A stretch of DNA of 64,000 nucleotides from Halobacteria archaeon AArc-dxtr1. Its GTDB lineage: Archaea > Halobacteriota > Halobacteria > Halobacteriales > Natrialbaceae. The translations under genes were made by a program, and so were the position numbers. Below, piece by piece: positions 7,815 through 17,183 of this stretch. The stretch lies in NCBI GenBank assembly GCA_025517425.1, contig JAOPJY010000002.1:124001-188000 (forward strand), given 5' to 3'. How positions within the stretch are numbered: position 1 is the stretch's first letter; each line of letters begins with the position of its first letter. The notes beneath the pieces are model-generated. The model worked only from the letters and a program-made list of their open reading frames with translations. It was not told the origin of the DNA and did not search any database.

Positions 7815-9035
7815 TCAGAACTGCTGCCAGACGTCATCGTCATCGAATTCCTCGTCGTCCCCGTCGTCGAACTCCTCGAGATCGAGATCGTCAGGTCTGA
7901 ACGCAACGGAGTCGTCACCGTCGGTCGGCGATCCGTCAGCGCTGTCGAACGGGAGCGGTGAGTCCTCGGACGGCGGACCCGCTTCGCCCTGAGCGGCGGC
8001 GGGAATGTTCATCTCCGGCCACGCAGTCTCCTCCCAGAGACCGCGCTCGCTGTAGTAGTAGACGACGCCGTCGTCGACGACGGCGAAGAGGCCTCGCTGA
8101 CGGTCGTTGACGACTCGCTCGTTGGTGTCGATTGCGACGTCGACGACATCCTCTAAGGTATCGAGCGAGACGTGGTGCTCTCCGACCCACATCGGGAGCG
8201 ATCCCCGGGAGATCCACTCGGCGTAGCGCTGCTCGTGGACGGCGCGGCGCGCGGCCTCCTCGTCGGTGTCCGACCGCGAGGAGACGAGCGCGGCGAGCCC
8301 GAACGCGAGCACGGCGATGAGTCCGAGGCCGGCGACGAGCCCCGAACTGCGCGGCTCGCTGACCTCGACGGTCTGTGTCTGGCTGTGCGTCTCCGACGCC
8401 GAGAGCGAGTCCGGCAGCCAGTAGGTCTCGTTGGTGATCTCGACCGGCGTCGACGCCTGCTGTTCGTCGATGTACGTCCCGGTATCGTACTCGGTCGTGA
8501 CGACGATAGAGACCGAGACCGAACCCATCCCGGCGAGTGACTCCTCAATGCTAAAGTACTCTTCGTGCATCTCGGGTGCATCGATCGTCGCGTTGGTGGT
8601 AGCCTCGCCGTCAGCAACGGCAGGGTCGGCCCGAACGACGGTCTGCGTCGTCCCGATAGCGGGAATCTCGTCGCCGTCGCGATCGGCCTCGTAGACGAGT
8701 TCGACCGTGTGGGTGACGTTCGTCTCCTCAGTTGGCACCGATGTGGTAACGTCGAGTGTTAGCTCCGGGGTGTCGTCGAACCGGTAGATGGGGCTGTCCG
8801 TAAGCTCGGTTCCGGCCTCCCAGGCCCCGTCCTGAACGACGGTCGCACCGTGAGTGACGTCAGTCGAGACGGTCTGTTCGTTGGCGTCCTCCGTCGTCGT
8901 CGAGGTCGAGGGGGTGGCGAACACCCAGCCAGTTGTAAGGAGCGCCAGCAGTCCGATCGCGATCAGCGCGATAAACAGCGTTCGCCCGTGCTTTGCGACC
9001 AGCAGATCGAATCGCGGGCTATCGATCACGTCCAC
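7815..9035 (-). CDS. DUF5305 family membrane protein
   Basis: A 406-residue protein with GTG start. A signal-anchor helix (TLFIALIAIGLLALLTTGWVF) occupies about 18-38. A long extracellular beta-rich domain (residues 45-255) contains repeated TH/NVTHTVELVYE type strands. A second helix (GLVAGLGLIAVLAFGLAALV, about 260-280) is followed by a cytoplasmic region and a highly acidic tail (EEFDDGDDEEFDDDD). This layout is that of haloarchaeal DUF5305. The gene lies downstream of a signal peptidase I on the same strand. DUF5305 genes commonly sit beside SipW-like peptidases, suggesting a role in maturing or assembling secreted proteins. The biochemical function is unknown. Confidence 0.82.
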   Translation of the reverse strand: MDVIDSPRFDLLVAKHGRTLFIALIAIGLLALLTTGWVFATPSTSTTTEDANEQTVSTDVTHGATVVQDGAWEAGTELTDSPIYRFDDTPELTLDVTTSVPTEETNVTHTVELVYEADRDGDEIPAIGTTQTVVRADPAVADGEATTNATIDAPEMHEEYFSIEESLAGMGSVSVSIVVTTEYDTGTYIDEQQASTPVEITNETYWLPDSLSASETHSQTQTVEVSEPRSSGLVAGLGLIAVLAFGLAALVSSRSDTDEEAARRAVHEQRYAEWISRGSLPMWVGEHHVSLDTLEDVVDVAIDTNERVVNDRQRGLFAVVDDGVVYYYSERGLWEETAWPEMNIPAAAQGEAGPPSEDSPLPFDSADGSPTDGDDSVAFRPDDLDLEEFDDGDDEEFDDDDVWQQF

Positions 9036-9192
9036 GCACCTCTCGGAACTGAGCCGCCGACCGAACCGTCTGGGAAGTGGTCAGCCGAGAGATACTGCAT
9101 ACTGAACGTCAGGCAATCGATCATATTAAGATCACCGGCTCCAGGGTTGCCGCCGACCGCAGGCGATTACGGAGGGTTCGGCCGGGGATCGA

Positions 9193-10350
9193 TTACCGGA
9201 ACTTGCGGGCGAGTCGCGTCGAGAGCGGAACGTTCCCACCGGGACGACGCAACCGGAAGTCGCCGCTGCCAAACAGCAGGAGGAAGACGCTGACGACGAC
9301 GCCGACCAGCACGGCGTTGACGGCGCCGATCGCGACGAGTGGATGAAGATCGTGAAGTGCAACGAGCAACGACGGGGGAAGCACCATGAGATATCGGTGT
9401 TCACCGATCGTGTAGGCGTACTCGCCCGTCTCGTCGGGCGTCAGGATCGTGATCGTCGTCTCACCCTCGCTTCGAATGCCGACCGTCTGGTCGGGCGGCT
9501 GGATCGCGACGCCATCGCTTTGGACGTCGTGGGCGACGACGACGGGGACGAATCCGGCGTTCTCGACAGTACGTGTGAGTTCGACGGTCGTCCCGGGTTC
9601 GACGATCTGGGGATTTTCGGAGGGAGACTCGGTGGCTCTGACTTCGTACTCGTGAGTCCCGGAGGGGACGACCATCGCCGCGGTCGCGAACGTTACGACG
9701 AGTAACAACAGCAGACCGACGACCGTTACGAAGGCGAGCACGTTCTGTCGCGACCGCGTCCGCGAGGTCCCGCGGGCGGCAACACCCGTCCGGTCGAGCA
9801 AGAGCCCGAACCCGAACAGGGCGACACCGACGCCGACGACCAGTGCACCCAGGCTCTCTCCGTCGGGTGTCGACGTGGCGCCAACGGCGCCGCCGACCGA
9901 ACTCGAGACCGATTCGGCCAGATTCTGGAACGTCATCAGCGCCGTTCCGAGATGGGGAATCGTGACGACTTGGCCGTTTACTTGCCACGCCGTCGCGACG
10001 ATCTGGCCCTCCGTCACGGGCGGTTCGTCTCCATCCTGGTCAGTGAAGGGGTTCGCATCTCCCTTGGTGATATATCCCTCGTCCGTCTCACCGACGATTC
10101 GGTGCGTGGTCAACTCACCGCCGTGAAGCTCCCGCGCCTGGAAGACGACCACGTCACCCTCGGATGGCGATCCCGAGACGGCGCTCGGGATAGCGACGAA
10201 CCCGTCTCCGGCGTCCATCTCCGGTTCCATACTCCCCGTCGCGACGTACCCCAGCAGTATGGGCTGGCCGAGCAGCTGCCCGACGATGAGGGCGACGACG
10301 ACCAACACGAGAACGGACGTCCCGACGCGGACGAGGAGAGATCGGATCAT
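9193..10350 (-). CDS. Archaeal signal peptidase I with an extra C-terminal ectodomain
   Basis: A 385-residue S26 peptidase. After one membrane helix (residues 8-30), the catalytic serine lies in the SMEP box (Ser40). A histidine replaces the bacterial lysine (THRIV, His83), and KGDAN/D...D (98-104) gives the acidic residue, as in archaeal Sec11/SipW-type enzymes. Normal archaeal enzymes are about 200-300 residues. Here a second helix near 170-190, a third near 205-230, and a beta-sandwich-like domain containing VPSGTHEYEVRA and PGTTVELTRTVENAGFVPVVV precede a final helix and basic end. The ATG at 10350 begins exactly at the membrane anchor. It is co-directional with the DUF5305 gene and divergent from a DUF7344 regulator. 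Confidence 0.88.
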   Translation of the reverse strand: MIRSLLVRVGTSVLVLVVVALIVGQLLGQPILLGYVATGSMEPEMDAGDGFVAIPSAVSGSPSEGDVVVFQARELHGGELTTHRIVGETDEGYITKGDANPFTDQDGDEPPVTEGQIVATAWQVNGQVVTIPHLGTALMTFQNLAESVSSSVGGAVGATSTPDGESLGALVVGVGVALFGFGLLLDRTGVAARGTSRTRSRQNVLAFVTVVGLLLLLVVTFATAAMVVPSGTHEYEVRATESPSENPQIVEPGTTVELTRTVENAGFVPVVVAHDVQSDGVAIQPPDQTVGIRSEGETTITILTPDETGEYAYTIGEHRYLMVLPPSLLVALHDLHPLVAIGAVNAVLVGVVVSVFLLLFGSGDFRLRRPGGNVPLSTRLARKFR

Positions 10351-10482
10351 ACGAGAGTGTAACGACCGATATCCGCTCGGATAGGAGCCGTTTCGGGCGA
10401 CGAGAATTATACCTTTCGACGATTGTCGCCTGTGCGTGACAAGGTTCGGCGACCGTGGCAACAAGCATTATGTGCAGGTAGT

Positions 10483-10490
10483 AAATATAT
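10483..10490 (+). promoter_or_regulatory. TATA-like element for the DUF7344 regulator
   Basis: The run aaatatat at 10483-10490 is the only strongly AT-rich octamer in the divergent spacer. Its centre lies about 22 nt above the ATG at 10509, roughly the position expected for a leaderless or near-leaderless haloarchaeal transcript. Confidence 0.5.
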
Positions 10491-10508
10491 TTTCGCGAGA
10501 GCGTTCGT

Positions 10509-11180
10509 ATGGCAATACAACGGGGGACGGGGGATCACGATGGTGATAGTGGGGATGGGGAAGATAGAAACGGAGACACGGCAGCTGTAGCAGCCGATGC
10601 GAGCGACGGCGAACGGTCGGCCGACGATCACGACGCGGTCGAGAGTTCCGCCGGACGCGCCAGCGGACCGAGCCGTGGCGACGTGTTCGAACTGTTGAGT
10701 AACCACCGGCGTCGGTACGCGGTCCACTACTGCAAACGGGAGGACAGCCCCGTCGAGCTCGGTACGCTTGCGGAGTACGTCGCCGCCTGGGAGCTTGGAA
10801 AGGACGTCGACGCAGTGACCTCCGCGGAGCGAAAGCGCGTCTACACCTCCTTACAGCAGACACATTTGCCGACGCTCGAGCGTGCCGGCATGATCGAGTT
10901 CGACGACCGACGGATCGAGCTGACCGAGAACGCACAGGCACTCGAAGTCTACCTCGACGTCGTTCCCGAAAACTCGGTCCCCTGGGGAGTCTACTACCTC
11001 GGACTCGCGGCGCTGTCCGGCGTCGTAATCACGGGGCTCTGGCTCGAGTGGCTCCCGACGGGAACGGTCCCCGACCTCGGCTGGGCGACGCTCATCGTGG
11101 GGCTCTTTGCGATTTCGGCTGCCATCCACGTCTGGCAGACCCGCCGACTGCGCCTCGGCGAGATAGAACAGCCGCCGTAG
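10509..11180 (+). CDS. DUF7344 winged-helix domain with two C-terminal membrane helices
   Basis: A 223-residue protein. An acidic disordered N-terminus (about 1-55) leads into a DUF7344-type winged helix: DVFELLSNHRRRYAVHYC, then TLAEYVAAWE, RVYTSLQQTHLPTLERAGMI and EFDDRRIELT. Two membrane helices (WGVYYLGLAALSGVVITGLW and WATLIVGLFAISAAIHVW) end in a short basic tail. The predicted topology puts the DNA-binding part in the cytoplasm, tethered to the membrane. It is divergent from the signal peptidase/DUF5305 pair and is a good candidate for their regulator. A strong AT-rich promoter element precedes it. Confidence 0.82.
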   Translation: MAIQRGTGDHDGDSGDGEDRNGDTAAVAADASDGERSADDHDAVESSAGRASGPSRGDVFELLSNHRRRYAVHYCKREDSPVELGTLAEYVAAWELGKDVDAVTSAERKRVYTSLQQTHLPTLERAGMIEFDDRRIELTENAQALEVYLDVVPENSVPWGVYYLGLAALSGVVITGLWLEWLPTGTVPDLGWATLIVGLFAISAAIHVWQTRRLRLGEIEQPP

Positions 11181-11231
11181 CCGTAGCACGAACCCGAACC
11201 CCTTTTGGCTGACGGCCACAGAGACTCTGGC

Positions 11232-11558
11232 ATGTCGACCGAATCGATCAGCGACCGACGCGAGCACATCCGCTCGATCGGCGTGACGGCGCTTGCCGCG
11301 CTGGCGGGCGTGGGTGCGGCACTCGCGTCGGCGGCGGTCACCGGCGACGCGGCAACGGTGGACGACGCCGCGAGTGATCAGCTCGCGCTGTTTATCGTCG
11401 TCGCGGCGATCGTCGTCCAGTTCCCACTGATCCAGCTGTCGGGGATCTACGGCGAGGACGAGTTCGGCGCCAAACACTACCTGTTTATTGCGTTCATCAC
11501 GTTCTCCCTGTGGTTTCTGACCTGGGGAATCATCCTCACCTCGGAGGCGACGTTTTAA
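11232..11558 (+). CDS. EMC6-like small membrane protein (tentative)
   Basis: A 108-residue protein with three hydrophobic segments (VTALAALAGVGAALASAAV, LALFIVVAAIVVQFPLIQL and YLFIAFITFSLWFLTWGIIL) and a conserved-looking YGEDEFGAKHYLF loop. Haloarchaeal proteins of this pattern are annotated as EMC6-like, a membrane-insertase partner, but I rely on general resemblance. The stop codon directly abuts the start of abce1 with no spacing, so the pair is surely one transcript. The ATG at 11232 was preferred to an upstream TTG. The link to ribosome recycling is by position only. Confidence 0.7.
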   Translation: MSTESISDRREHIRSIGVTALAALAGVGAALASAAVTGDAATVDDAASDQLALFIVVAAIVVQFPLIQLSGIYGEDEFGAKHYLFIAFITFSLWFLTWGIILTSEATF

Positions 11559-13373
11559 ATGGCCGACGACAGCATCGCCGTCGTAGACTTAGATCGGTGC
11601 CAGCCCGATCGCTGTAACTACGAGTGTAAGAACTACTGTCCACCCAACCGCACGGGCAAAGAGTGTATCACGCTCCGGGGCGAGGACGCCGATCAGGGCC
11701 AGCCCGAGCAGGTTCACATCTCCGAGGAGATCTGTCTGGGCGAAACCTGTGGTATCTGCGTCGAGAAGTGCCCGTTCGACGCTATCGAGATCATCAACCT
11801 CCCCCAGGAGCTCCAGGACGACCCGGCCCACCGCTACGGCGAGAACGCCTTCTCGCTGTACGGCTTGCCCGCACCCCAGGAGGGGAAAGTAACTGGCATT
11901 CTCGGTCCGAACGGGATCGGGAAGACGACGGCCGTTCGCATCCTCGCAGGCGAACTCGAGCCCAACCTCGGACGGTTCGAGGATCCGCCGGACTGGGACG
12001 ACGTGCTCGAAGCCTACCGCGGCACCGAACTGCAAGATTACATCGCCGACGTCCGCGACGGTGACGTTACCATCGCGCGCAAACCCCAGTACGTCGACCA
12101 GATTCCCAAGAGCTTCGACGGCAACACCCGTGAGCTCTTAGCACAGACGGACGAGCGTGGGGCACTCGACGACCTCGTCGAGCGACTCTCGATCGGTCCC
12201 GTCATGGACCAGGCGATCGACGATCTCTCCGGCGGCGAACTCCAGCGGGTCGCGCTCGCAGCCACGCTCGCCCGAGACACCGATTTCTACTTCCTGGACG
12301 AGATCACGCCGTATCTGGACATCGGCCAGCGCGTGACCGCGGCCCGACTGATCCGGGAACTCGCCGAGGAGGGCGACCGGTCGATGCTCGTCGTCGAGCA
12401 CGACCTGGCTATTCTTGACCTGCTCGCGGATACGATCCACGTCGCCTACGGTGAGCCCGGCGCCTACGGTGTCGTCACGGCGCCAAAGTCGGTGCGAAAC
12501 GGGATCAACGAGTATCTGTCGGGCTACCTCGAGAACGAGAACATGCGGATTCGGCCGAACGAGATCGCCTTCGAGGAGCACGCTCCCCGGACCGCGACCC
12601 GAAGCGACGTCTTAGTCGAGTACCCCGACCTCACGAAGAGCTACGGAGAGGGCGAGTTCACGCTCGAGGTCGAGGGCGGAAAGATCCGCAAGAACGAGGT
12701 GCTCGGCATCGTCGGTCCGAACGGAATCGGGAAGTCGACGTTCGCGAAGCTCCTGACCGGCGCGCTCGAACCCGAAGAGGGAGACGCCGACCTGGATCTC
12801 GACATCTCCTACAAACCGCAGTACGTGACCATCGACCAGCACATGCGGGTCGACGCCTTCCTCTCGTCGATCACGGACCAGTTCGGCTCCTCGTACTGGA
12901 ACACCGAGATCGCGGGGCCGCTGCAACTCGAGCGCATCATGGAGCAAAATCTCTCGGATCTCTCCGGCGGGGAGCGCCAGCGGGTCGCGATCGCTGCGTG
13001 TCTCTCGGATTCGGCGGATCTGTACTTACTCGACGAGCCCTCTGCCCACCTGGACGTCGAACAGCGGGTGCAGGCGACGAGTGCGATCCGACGCTACGCC
13101 GAACAGCAGGACGCGACGGTGCTGGTAATCGACCACGACATCTACATGATGGACCTGCTGGCCGATCGGCTGATGGTCTTCGACGGTGAGCCCGCGGTTC
13201 GCGGTCGCGCCGGGACACCACAGCCCATGCGTGAGGGGATGAACGAGTTCCTCGCGAACTTGGACGTAACCTTCCGCCGGGACGAGCGCACCTCGCGCCC
13301 GCGGATCAACAAGCCCGGTTCGCAGCTCGATCGGGAGCAACAGAGCGCAGGCGAGTACTACTACGCGCCCTGA
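11559..13373 (+). CDS. abce1: ABCE1/RLI ribosome-recycling ATPase
   Basis: A 604-residue soluble twin-ATPase that splits post-termination and stalled ribosomes into subunits together with aRF1/Pelota. The N-terminus holds two [4Fe-4S] cysteine clusters (CQPDRCNYECKNYCP..., and CLGETCGICVEKCP at about 56-69). The first ATPase domain has Walker A GPNGIGKTT near residue 122, signature LSGGE and Walker B FLDE. The second has GPNGIGKST near 386, a second LSGGE and LLDEP. A hinge region with basic residues closes the protein. The length matches the family. Translation is probably coupled to the abutting EMC6-like gene. Confidence 0.97.
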   Translation: MADDSIAVVDLDRCQPDRCNYECKNYCPPNRTGKECITLRGEDADQGQPEQVHISEEICLGETCGICVEKCPFDAIEIINLPQELQDDPAHRYGENAFSLYGLPAPQEGKVTGILGPNGIGKTTAVRILAGELEPNLGRFEDPPDWDDVLEAYRGTELQDYIADVRDGDVTIARKPQYVDQIPKSFDGNTRELLAQTDERGALDDLVERLSIGPVMDQAIDDLSGGELQRVALAATLARDTDFYFLDEITPYLDIGQRVTAARLIRELAEEGDRSMLVVEHDLAILDLLADTIHVAYGEPGAYGVVTAPKSVRNGINEYLSGYLENENMRIRPNEIAFEEHAPRTATRSDVLVEYPDLTKSYGEGEFTLEVEGGKIRKNEVLGIVGPNGIGKSTFAKLLTGALEPEEGDADLDLDISYKPQYVTIDQHMRVDAFLSSITDQFGSSYWNTEIAGPLQLERIMEQNLSDLSGGERQRVAIAACLSDSADLYLLDEPSAHLDVEQRVQATSAIRRYAEQQDATVLVIDHDIYMMDLLADRLMVFDGEPAVRGRAGTPQPMREGMNEFLANLDVTFRRDERTSRPRINKPGSQLDREQQSAGEYYYAP

Positions 13374-13386
13374 GCGGGCGCTTTTT
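13365..13386 (+). terminator. Stem-loop with T-tract at the end of abce1
   Basis: GCGCCC (13365-13370) pairs with GGGCGC (13376-13381) across a 5-nt loop and is followed by TTTTT (13382-13386). The abce1 stop codon lies in the loop. This looks like an intrinsic-type terminator for abce1, placed just before the end of the convergent membrane-protein gene. Confidence 0.7.
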
Positions 13387-13391
13387 AGCAC

Positions 13392-14123
13392 TTATACCGT
13401 TTCGAGAGCGCGCTCGTAGAGCACCGCAAGCCCGACGAGCGCGATCACCAGGCCGGGAAGCGCATAGAGGACGGCCGCGACCGGCACGGTAAGCGCGCCG
13501 GTCGCGCCCACGACTGCACCCGCCGCGGCGGTCAGAGCGCCGAGCGCGACGGCGACGGCTGCCACAGCCGCGATGGAGCGTTCGGAATCGGTCTCTTCGT
13601 CGGGATCCGGGAGTTCACGCGGGTCGACGAGCCGCCAGGTTGGCCCCGTCTCGGGCTCACCGAACCGACCGCCGAGGAGGGCGGTTGCCGCCCGAACCGG
13701 CTCCCGGAGATCGGCCCACGTCCCGCCGTCTTCCTCCTCGAGATCTGTGCGGGCGACGTAGACCGTCTCGCCGACGACGTGGTCGACGGAGGCGGCGTCG
13801 TAGCCGAGGTGTTCGACGAGTCGTGCGAACAGAAAGTCCCGGGACCAGGGAATCGGTTTCGCGAGGGCGAACACAGCCGACCGTCCGTGAGGAAGTGCTA
13901 CGACGAGCCGGACGGTCGTCGCGTCGACCGGTTCGAGATCGGTTATCCGGCCTCGGACGTACCCCTCCGGCGTCGACTGGATAGAGATGCGACCGAGTTC
14001 GTCTGCGAGGTCGCTATCTCGGCCTCTGGGTCGGCCGGGAGTCGTCCGCGAGCGATCCCGGTCGGCGTCGTCGCTTCCGGGCTCGATCTCGACCTCGACC
14101 TCCTCGTCGTCTCGTCGGTCCAT
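13392..14123 (-). CDS. Hypothetical membrane-anchored protein
   Basis: A 243-residue protein of unknown family. It starts with a charged, disordered stretch (DRRDDEEVEVEIEPGSDDAD). A globular region follows at about 45-165, with the pattern GRISIQSTPEGYVRGRITDL and PWSRDFLFARLVEHLGYDAASVD. At the C-terminus are two helices rich in Ala/Val (SIAAVAAVAVALGALTAAAG and VAAVLYALPGLVIALVGLAV). The soluble part should face the cytoplasm if the helices form a tail hairpin. It is convergent with abce1 and monocistronic. No catalytic motif is visible. Confidence 0.72.
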   Translation of the reverse strand: MDRRDDEEVEVEIEPGSDDADRDRSRTTPGRPRGRDSDLADELGRISIQSTPEGYVRGRITDLEPVDATTVRLVVALPHGRSAVFALAKPIPWSRDFLFARLVEHLGYDAASVDHVVGETVYVARTDLEEEDGGTWADLREPVRAATALLGGRFGEPETGPTWRLVDPRELPDPDEETDSERSIAAVAAVAVALGALTAAAGAVVGATGALTVPVAAVLYALPGLVIALVGLAVLYERALETV

Positions 14124-14396
14124 TCGACGTCAGGGGTACGCCGTCGGGAGGGATAAATCGTCGCTCTGTCCCCGTTCGGCGTTCGACGAGTCGGAATATT
14201 TATTCGGCCGCCACGGGTAGAGCGGCCCATGGCGAGAGGCCACAACGGACGCGGCGAAACGGACCGGCACCCGACTCCGAGCTCGGTTCGCCGTTTTACA
14301 CGGGCGGTTGCCCGCTTCTAACACCTCCCTCTCTCCCACCGCGTCGAACGCTTTCGAACAGCGACGTGGCCACCACAGCGATCCACACCCCAACCC

Positions 14397-16343
14397 ATGT
14401 CAGAATCAGAGTCAGATTCGATAACGGTCGTACTGCCAGACGGCTCCGAACTCGCGGTTTCCGAGGGAGCCACGGTCGAGGACTGCGCCTACGAGATCGG
14501 GCCCGGGCTCGGCCGCGACACGGTCGCCGGCAAACTCGACGGCGATCTCGTCGCCAAAGAGGAGCCGGCCTACGACGGTGCCGAACTCGAGATCATCACC
14601 GAGGGCTCCGATGAGTCCCTGCGCGTGATGCGCCACTCGGCCTCTCACTGCTTAGCCCAGGCGGTCGAGCGGCTGTTCGACGCCGAGGAGGTCAAACTGG
14701 CAATCGGTCCGCCGACCGACGAGGGCTTTTATTATGACTTCGACAACTTAGACGTCGACGAGGCGGACCTCGCGGACCTCGAACGCGAGATCGAAGAGAT
14801 CGTCGCCGCCGACTACGAGATCGAGCGCGAGGACGTCTCGATCGCCGAGGCAAAAGAGCGGCTGGCCGACGAACCCTACAAGCTCGAGTTACTCGAGGAG
14901 CTGGCCGAGGAGGGCGACACTGTCTCCTTCTACAGCCAGGGCGAGTGGGAAGACCTCTGTGCCGGCCCCCACGTCGACTCGACCGGCGAGATCGGCCCCG
15001 TCAAGCTCTTGGAGATCGCCGGGGCCTACTGGCGCGGCGACGAGGAGAACACGATGCAGACCCGGATTTACGGCACCGCCTTCGCAGAGGAGAGCGACCT
15101 GGAGGCGTTCATAGAGCGCAAACAGGAAGCCCAGAAGCGCGATCACCGGAAGATCGGCAACGAGATGGATCTCTTCTCGATCCAGGACGTGACGGGTCCG
15201 GGACTGCCGCTCTATCACCCAGCGGGGAAGACGGTTCTGAAGGAACTGGAGGATTTCGTCGAAGAGCTGAACACGGAGGCGGGCTACGACTACGTCGAGA
15301 CGCCCCACGTCTTCAAGACAGACCTCTGGCACCGGTCTGGCCACTACGAGAACTACGCCGACGACATGTTCATCTTCGACGTCGGTGACGACGAGTTCGG
15401 CCTGAAACCGATGAACTGCCCCGGCCACGCCGCCATCTTCCAGGACCACTCCTGGAGCTACCGCGACCTCCCGATCCGGTACGCCGAGAACGGGAAGGTC
15501 TACCGCAAAGAACAGCGTGGCGAACTCTCCGGTCTCTCCCGGGTTTGGGCGTTCACGATCGACGACGGCCACCTGTTCGTCACACCAGAGGGGATCGAAC
15601 GCGAGGTTGAAGAGATCATGGACATGATCACGGACGTCTTGGAGACGTTCGATCTAGAGTACGAGATGGCGCTTGCGACCCGCCCCGAGAAGTCGGTCGG
15701 GAGCGACGAAATCTGGGAGCACGCCGAGGAACAACTGGAGTCGGTGCTCGAAAAGCGCAACGCAGAGTACGAACTCGAGGAGGGTGACGGCGCCTTCTAC
15801 GGCCCGAAGATCGACTTCGCCTTCGAGGACGCGATCGGGCGTAGCTGGGACGGGCCGACGGTCCAACTCGACTTCAACATGCCAGAGCGCTTCGACCTCT
15901 CCTACGTCGGCGAGGACAACGAAGAGCACCGGCCGGTGATGATCCACCGCGCGCTGTACGGGTCCTACGAGCGGTTCTTCATGATGCTGATCGAGCACTA
16001 CGAGGGTCGATTTCCACTCTGGCTTGCCCCCGAACAGGTCCGTGTGCTGCCAATTTCGGACAGCAATCTCGGCTATGCCCACCGCGTCGCAAACGAGTTC
16101 GACGAGTTCCGCGTCGAGGTCGACGGTCGTGACTCCACGCTCGAACGCAAGATCCGCGCCGCCCACGACGACCGCGTCCCCTACCAGATCATCGTCGGCG
16201 ACAACGAAGAGGAAGCGGGCAACATCTCGGTCCGAGACCGCTTCGAAGACCAGGAGTACGACGTCGAAATCGCGGCGTTCCGAACCCACCTCGAAGCCGA
16301 ACGCAACGAGCAACGGACGGAACCGGACTTCCTCCAGGACTGA
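14397..16343 (+). CDS. thrS: Threonyl-tRNA synthetase
   Basis: A 648-residue class II aminoacyl-tRNA synthetase that charges tRNA-Thr. The order is an N-terminal TGS domain (about 8-68), then the N2 editing domain with the HxxxH signature HSASH at 80-84. The catalytic core follows, with motif 2 region [20 protein letters not shown]..., the zinc Cys in PMNCPGHAA, and His ligands further on. An anticodon-binding domain ([21 protein letters not shown]...) closes the protein. The N2 domain is the bacterial type rather than the DTD-like domain of many archaea. An AT-rich box (atatttattc, about 14197-14206) lies well upstream. The gene is monocistronic. Confidence 0.96.
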   Translation: MSESESDSITVVLPDGSELAVSEGATVEDCAYEIGPGLGRDTVAGKLDGDLVAKEEPAYDGAELEIITEGSDESLRVMRHSASHCLAQAVERLFDAEEVKLAIGPPTDEGFYYDFDNLDVDEADLADLEREIEEIVAADYEIEREDVSIAEAKERLADEPYKLELLEELAEEGDTVSFYSQGEWEDLCAGPHVDSTGEIGPVKLLEIAGAYWRGDEENTMQTRIYGTAFAEESDLEAFIERKQEAQKRDHRKIGNEMDLFSIQDVTGPGLPLYHPAGKTVLKELEDFVEELNTEAGYDYVETPHVFKTDLWHRSGHYENYADDMFIFDVGDDEFGLKPMNCPGHAAIFQDHSWSYRDLPIRYAENGKVYRKEQRGELSGLSRVWAFTIDDGHLFVTPEGIEREVEEIMDMITDVLETFDLEYEMALATRPEKSVGSDEIWEHAEEQLESVLEKRNAEYELEEGDGAFYGPKIDFAFEDAIGRSWDGPTVQLDFNMPERFDLSYVGEDNEEHRPVMIHRALYGSYERFFMMLIEHYEGRFPLWLAPEQVRVLPISDSNLGYAHRVANEFDEFRVEVDGRDSTLERKIRAAHDDRVPYQIIVGDNEEEAGNISVRDRFEDQEYDVEIAAFRTHLEAERNEQRTEPDFLQD

Positions 16344-16452
16344 GCCGACCGCGACCGCAGTTGGGGACGACGTACTGTTCATCCACGAGTATGCAGACTT
16401 TTCGCAGATATTCGATCGGAATATCCATACTTGTGGAATCGTGAGTATCGGT

Positions 16453-17172
16453 ATGAATCGAGCAGAGAAGGCTGCCCTCCAACTTCGCGCCGTCGACGTC
16501 CTGCGGATGCTAAAGCAGACGCGGACGTACGAGGAGCTCGCCGCGAAGACGGGACTGCCGGCCGGCGACTTAAATCGGTACGTCAACGGACACGTTCTCC
16601 CCGGACCGGAGCGCGCCCGCGAAGTCGTCGAGGATCTCGGTCAGGAGGCCCTCGTCACCGAACTCGAAGCTCGGATCGACGTCGACGAGGAGGGGTACGT
16701 CGACAACTCGGGCGTCGTCTTCGATCAGCCGTTTCTCGACCTCGTCGCGCCCGTGGTCGCCGATAGCTTCGACTTCGAGCGCCCCGACGTCGTGCTCACA
16801 GCGGCGACCGACGGAATCACGCTCGCCGCCTCGCTTGCGAGTTACTACGGCGTGCGCTGTGCGTACGCAAAGAAACAAAAGGAGACGGCCGTCGAGGAGT
16901 TCTTCGAAGCCCGCGAACGTCTCCAGTCGGGGATCGAACTCACCTACTACCTGCCTGCCTCGGCGATCGCCCCCGATGAGTCGGTACTGGTCGTCGACGA
17001 CCTGATCCGGTCCGGGGAGACGCAGGCACTGCTGTTGGATATCGTCGAACGGGCGGACGCCGACGTCGCCGGCGTCTTCGCGCTAATCGCCGCCGGAGAC
17101 GAAGGCATCGACCGTGCGCGGGACCGAACCGACGCGGCGGTCGACGCGCTGACGACGGTCACATCGCGGTAA
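16453..17172 (+). CDS. gfcR: GfcR, PRTase-fold transcriptional regulator of sugar catabolism
   Basis: A 239-residue protein. The N-terminus is a helix-turn-helix (residues about 5-60: KAALQLRAVDVLRMLKQTRT, YEELAAKTGLPAGDLNRYVN). The remainder is a phosphoribosyltransferase-like fold with the PRPP-loop-like VLVVDDLIRSGETQALL at about 178-194. Haloarchaeal GfcR, once called PyrE-like, activates genes of the semi-phosphorylative Entner-Doudoroff pathway and lower glycolysis. The ATG at 16453 was chosen; an in-frame GTG at 16441 would add four residues. KDG kinase, KDG aldolase and a ROK kinase occur elsewhere in the window and are plausible targets. Confidence 0.88.
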   Translation: MNRAEKAALQLRAVDVLRMLKQTRTYEELAAKTGLPAGDLNRYVNGHVLPGPERAREVVEDLGQEALVTELEARIDVDEEGYVDNSGVVFDQPFLDLVAPVVADSFDFERPDVVLTAATDGITLAASLASYYGVRCAYAKKQKETAVEEFFEARERLQSGIELTYYLPASAIAPDESVLVVDDLIRSGETQALLLDIVERADADVAGVFALIAAGDEGIDRARDRTDAAVDALTTVTSR

Positions 17173-17183
17173 GTCAACCACCG

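Noticed and set aside
16024-17172. GfcR starting inside the thrS gene
   Set aside because: The upstream part overlaps the end of thrS in another frame and is Ser/Thr/Arg-rich noise. The HTH begins right after 16453.
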